DNA of 64,000 nucleotides from Sediminibacterium sp. (GTDB lineage: Bacteria; Bacteroidota; Bacteroidia; Chitinophagales; Chitinophagaceae), in the NCBI GenBank assembly GCA_016786865.1, contig JAEUVE010000003.1:62001-126000 (forward strand), given 5' to 3'. Numbering within the stretch: the first letter of the stretch is position 1; every line of letters begins with the position of its first letter. The translations under genes were made by a program, and so were the position numbers. Under the pieces are notes generated by a model. It saw nothing but the letters and a program-made list of their open reading frames with translations. It was not told where the DNA came from and made no database searches. This document shows positions 61,004 to 64,000 of the stretch, piece by piece.

Positions 61004-61773
61004 AGCACATTTTTTTTAGCCGTGTAAAAATCCAGAAATTCTTTGATATTTAACCATATAAAACCAGGAACAATTTCCAAATAGCGTTTATAGAGTCTTT
61101 TGGGTTCCATGAATAGGCGAAACAACCATTCCAGCCCCGACTGCTGCATCCAGCGGGGGGCCTGTTTAACCCGGTCGGTATGAAAATCGAAGGCCGCACC
61201 CACAGCCACCAGGAAGCCGGTTTGGGTAAAACCGGCCAGTCTACGGGCCAGTTTTTCCTGTTTGGGGCTGCTCAGGCCAATCCAGACGATGTTGGCACCG
61301 GAACGTTGGATGATTTCCCCCAGGTCTTGTAGTTCCGCATCGGTCATTTCCCGGAAAGGAGGACAGAAAGTACCTACCACCCGATGGTTCCCAAAACGTG
61401 CAGCCACTTTTTGTTTTAGTTCTTCCGCCACGCCTTCCTTGCCCCCGCAGAAAAAATGCTTCACCGGAAGGTCGGCAGAGCGGATCATCATGGTTTTGAA
61501 AAAATCAGGACCATAACCGCGCTGCATTTGTTTTGCGCCTTTCAGGCGACCCACCCATACCACGGGCATGCCATCGGGCAGGTTGAGGTAAAAGGATTGC
61601 AGCAGTTGTTTAAAAGCCGGATCCTTGTGCGCCTCTACCAGGCCATGTGCGCCGGAGGCGCTGATGCACCGGTTCTGCCCATGTGCGGCGCCGGATACAA
61701 TATCGTTCAGCACCAGTTCCACGGCAGCAGGAATATCGCGGTCGAAAAAAGGAATGCCTAATACATTGATCAT
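61000..61773 (-). CDS. WecG/TagA/CpsF family glycosyltransferase
   Basis: A 257-residue GT26 enzyme. NLPDGMPVVWVGRLKG with YGPDFFKTM are the conserved family blocks, followed by VKHFFCGGKEGVAEEL and NIVWIGLSSPKQEKLARRL. The C-terminal VKQAPRWMQQSGLEWLFRL is the usual ending. GT26 enzymes add ManNAc(A) or similar to a lipid-linked sugar. It overlaps both its neighbours by four bases, so translation is coupled from wzx through this gene to the epimerase. Confidence 0.93.
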   Translation of the reverse strand: MINVLGIPFFDRDIPAAVELVLNDIVSGAAHGQNRCISASGAHGLVEAHKDPAFKQLLQSFYLNLPDGMPVVWVGRLKGAKQMQRGYGPDFFKTMMIRSADLPVKHFFCGGKEGVAEELKQKVAARFGNHRVVGTFCPPFREMTDAELQDLGEIIQRSGANIVWIGLSSPKQEKLARRLAGFTQTGFLVAVGAAFDFHTDRVKQAPRWMQQSGLEWLFRLFMEPKRLYKRYLEIVPGFIWLNIKEFLDFYTAKKNVL

Positions 61774-63044
61774 GCCAGGTGCTTTTTAATCAGTTTCATC
61801 AGGTACCAGGGATTGAACCAGAAATTGGTCAGCAGCAGCGCAATCAGCGAAGCCAGCGCCATTCCACTCACTCCCATTTGCTGCATGAGGAAATAACCCA
61901 TGCACAAACCCAGCGCCCCCTGGAACACGGCCATGATGGTGGCCGCTTTGTTTTCGCGAAAAGCGCCGAGGAAGGTAGCAGAAACATTATCAATTACAAT
62001 GAACAAAATGAATACGGAAAAAATCAGGAAGAGCCGGTTCATTTCCGGATCGTTGAACTTGCTCCATTGTAAAAAGAAGGGCTTACCTACCAGTACCACC
62101 AATAAAAAAATGATGCCACCCATGATGCTCACGCGCAGGAGCGAACGGAAAAAATACTGACGGATCTGATCCCAGCGGCCCTCTTCCTGAATGGATGCCA
62201 GCACCGGAAACAGCACCACGGTAAAATTGGTAAGGCCAATGCGCATCATGTCGTAGAAACGGGTAATCATGAGGTATTTGGCCACACCGGTGGAACCGGC
62301 CACCATGTTCATCAGGATTACCTGCGAGTTAAATACCAGGGATACCGCCACGGTGTTCAGGAAGTACCAGAAACTGTAGCCCAGGTGTTTTATCAGGGCC
62401 CTCCATTGAATGTAGCGAACCGAAATGAAGTACTCCAGTTCTTTGCGCGAAAAATACACCAATGCCAGAATGTACAGGAGGTTCACCACCGCGCTGGCCA
62501 TCAGCAATACCGATACATTCCCCATCCTGCTGAGGAAGAGCAGGGCAAAAAATTCCAGGAGCAGTTTTACTACCCGGATGGATCTGCCTAAAAAAATCTT
62601 GTTGACCGATTGAATGATTACATCAAAAAAAGCGGCCAGGATATTCTGCACCACCAGTACGGAAGTCATGAGGGCAAAGAAGGGAATGCCCTCATCAATT
62701 TTAACCAGTCCGGCCGTAAATAAACCGGCAAAGAGCGGAATGCAGAGCAGGAACATGCCCAGAAAAAAGAAGAAGACCGTATTGAGCAACACGAGGGTAT
62801 CTTCTTTTTTTTCGATCAGTCTTTTTAAGAAGCCGATGTTCAGGCCAAAGTCGAAGACCGAAGAAAACAACACCAGGTTCAGGATTACGCCATAGGTACC
62901 AAAATGCAGGGTGCCCAGGCGTTCCAGCAACAGCGGAGTGAGGATCAGTACCGACAGGGCGCTGACCAGCTGCGACATAAAAGTGGCGCAGAGGTTGAGC
63001 AGGTAGCGGGCATTGTCTTTAACCGAATCAATGATTTTTTTCAA
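61770..63044 (-). CDS. Wzx-type polysaccharide flippase
   Basis: A 424-residue membrane protein with about twelve helices across its length. The N-terminal NARYLLNLCATFMSQLVSAL and the stretch FGLNIGFLKRLIEKKED (a conserved cytoplasmic loop) mark the MOP/Wzx family. FTVVLFPVLASIQEEGRW is the mid-protein repeat seen in MATE-like flippases. It would move undecaprenyl-linked repeat units from the cytoplasmic to the periplasmic face. It overlaps the end of the polymerase gene by 17 bases. Confidence 0.88.
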   Translation of the reverse strand: MKKIIDSVKDNARYLLNLCATFMSQLVSALSVLILTPLLLERLGTLHFGTYGVILNLVLFSSVFDFGLNIGFLKRLIEKKEDTLVLLNTVFFFFLGMFLLCIPLFAGLFTAGLVKIDEGIPFFALMTSVLVVQNILAAFFDVIIQSVNKIFLGRSIRVVKLLLEFFALLFLSRMGNVSVLLMASAVVNLLYILALVYFSRKELEYFISVRYIQWRALIKHLGYSFWYFLNTVAVSLVFNSQVILMNMVAGSTGVAKYLMITRFYDMMRIGLTNFTVVLFPVLASIQEEGRWDQIRQYFFRSLLRVSIMGGIIFLLVVLVGKPFFLQWSKFNDPEMNRLFLIFSVFILFIVIDNVSATFLGAFRENKAATIMAVFQGALGLCMGYFLMQQMGVSGMALASLIALLLTNFWFNPWYLMKLIKKHLA

Positions 63045-64000
63045 GCTCCGTTATTTCGTTTACATAATACAATCCAATAAAGGTCCAGAACGGAAATGCA
63101 CCCATGGGACCTTCGAGGTATACATCAAAGGAAGCATTCACGATGAACACAAAGAGGATCGTGAGCAAGGTAAAAGCGTATTGTGAAATTTCTTTGCGGC
63201 GGATGCGAATCAGGATCAGGTACATCCAATACATCCAGAGCAGGAAAAAGGGTACGCCAAAACGGGCCAGGATGTTGAGGTGAAAATTATGGGGCGACCG
63301 AAGGCCTTCCTCCTCCTGTTCAATATCGTCTACAGCAGCCATGCTCATGCCCAGTCCCCTGCCCAGCAAAAAGTTGGTAGTGCCGGAGTAGGAATCCTGA
63401 ATAATTTTTCCCCACCAGGCCAGGCGCCATACTTTGTTGTCGTTCAAACTGCCCGATGCATCGGAACTCACAATACTCACCACATTTTCTTTCAACTGGC
63501 TCAGGCCTATTTTACGGCCCTGAAAATTTTCTTCCAGTTTGGTGGCGCTGTACAAACTAAGCGCCAGGATCAGCAGCAGGGGCAGGTAGCGCAGGTAACC
63601 CTGCATGAACAATTTCAATTCGCGGCTCTTGGTGAACACCACAAAAATGCCGAGGCCCAGCAGGTAGGCCAGCATACCGGAACGGCTGTAGGCAGCAATC
63701 ACCAGAAAAATATAAATCGTGAGCAGGGTATTGATCACCGCAAAGCGTTTGCTCATGCGAATGTACCCGTTGAGCATGAAGAGGGTGGAAATGAGCAGGT
63801 GCACCCCCATGTCGCCAAACTTGTAGAGCAGGAGGATCACGTTGCCAAATACTTTGAATTCTTCAAAGAAGGGAATATACGATAAGAGCAGGAAGGAACA
63901 ACAGGCAGCCAGCGGATACCATTTGTACACCAGAAAGAGTTTTTCTTTGAGGTAGTTGATATCGTTTTTAAAGAACAGGAGGATCAGCGCAAAAATAGCG
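63028..64000 (-). CDS. O-antigen ligase/polymerase (Wzy-like), 5' end outside window
   Basis: The frame is open to the right edge, and the first in-window start-like codon (a GTG at 63930) is internal: the upstream residues AIFALILLFFKND continue the same hydrophobic pattern. The visible 323 residues contain about eight helices and a long periplasmic loop (about residues 150-230 of the fragment, including DNKVWRLAWWGKIIQDS and a charged EQEEEGLRSPHN stretch). This is the layout of O-antigen ligase/Wzy_C-type polymerases. It would join repeat units in the periplasm. It is the first gene of the reverse set in this window. Confidence 0.82.
   Translation of the reverse strand, partial: AIFALILLFFKNDINYLKEKLFLVYKWYPLAACCSFLLLSYIPFFEEFKVFGNVILLLYKFGDMGVHLLISTLFMLNGYIRMSKRFAVINTLLTIYIFLVIAAYSRSGMLAYLLGLGIFVVFTKSRELKLFMQGYLRYLPLLLILALSLYSATKLEENFQGRKIGLSQLKENVVSIVSSDASGSLNDNKVWRLAWWGKIIQDSYSGTTNFLLGRGLGMSMAAVDDIEQEEEGLRSPHNFHLNILARFGVPFFLLWMYWMYLILIRIRRKEISQYAFTLLTILFVFIVNASFDVYLEGPMGAFPFWTFIGLYYVNEITELEKNH

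Overview
The window looks like chromosomal DNA of a Bacteroidota bacterium, most likely a Chitinophagaceae-type soil or water organism. The grounds are: the promoters that can be read fit the Bacteroidota TTTG-N19-TAnnTTTG pattern and not -35/-10; Shine-Dalgarno sequences are absent or weak; the division cluster has the Bacteroidota order with a long FtsZ and a PASTA-type FtsI; and lineage-typical families occur (DUF4292 lipoprotein, Bacteroidota Wzi-type capsule protein, separate atpDC, FadN-like fusion enzyme). This assignment rests on family recognition; no search was run.

Layout. 1-8.4 kb is a mixed housekeeping block: Nif3 (cut by the left edge), a zinc-ribbon coiled-coil protein, a secreted TPR protein, RecN, FabI, a SemiSWEET, a DUF2795 protein, two LolD/MacB-type ABC ATPases, a PduO-type cobalamin adenosyltransferase and GatC. 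8.4-8.9 kb is a regulatory gap holding a possible 26-residue membrane microprotein with its own terminator and a promoter/operator for the beta-oxidation fusion enzyme at 8.9-11.3 kb.

11.3-21.0 kb is the most unusual region. It is a polysaccharide locus with an atypical sensor kinase, a BcsB-like periplasmic protein, a processive GT2 synthase that carries an N-terminal MshEN-like domain where cellulose synthase has a C-terminal PilZ domain, and a GT-C-like membrane protein. Divergent from it are a secreted GH5 glycanase and a two-gene ABC-2 transporter. It resembles a cellulose synthase operon rebuilt from different parts.

22.1-38.3 kb is a complete Bacteroidota dcw cluster read right to left: mraZ-rsmH-ftsL-ftsI-murE-mraY-murD-ftsW-murG-murC-ftsQ-ftsA-ftsZ, closed by a strong terminator. 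Upstream of mraZ are four GTG-containing units spaced exactly 10 bp (a MraZ operator). Between mraZ and queA are two perfect DnaA boxes and one near-perfect box.

38.5-45.7 kb holds queA, a sensor kinase, YqgE, atpDC, a three-gene YtxH/holin-like/small-protein operon and an AI-2E family transporter. 45.7-47.4 kb is a small AT-rich accessory patch: a HigA-type regulator without HigB, a coiled-coil membrane protein and a DUF4760-like membrane protein. The last two share a duplicated 70-bp upstream element that contains matching promoters. 47.5-51.3 kb is a glycerol operon (glpK-glpD-glpF). 51.3-54.7 kb holds envelope genes (barrel-like protein, EnvC-type M23, DUF4292 lipoprotein) and dut.

54.7-64.0 kb is a capsule or exopolysaccharide cluster: methyltransferases, a polyprenyl-phosphate sugar transferase, Wzi, a GDP-mannose 3,5-epimerase-like enzyme, a WecG/TagA transferase, a Wzx flippase and a Wzy/O-antigen ligase cut by the right edge. 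No tRNA, rRNA, CRISPR array, transposase or integrase was found.
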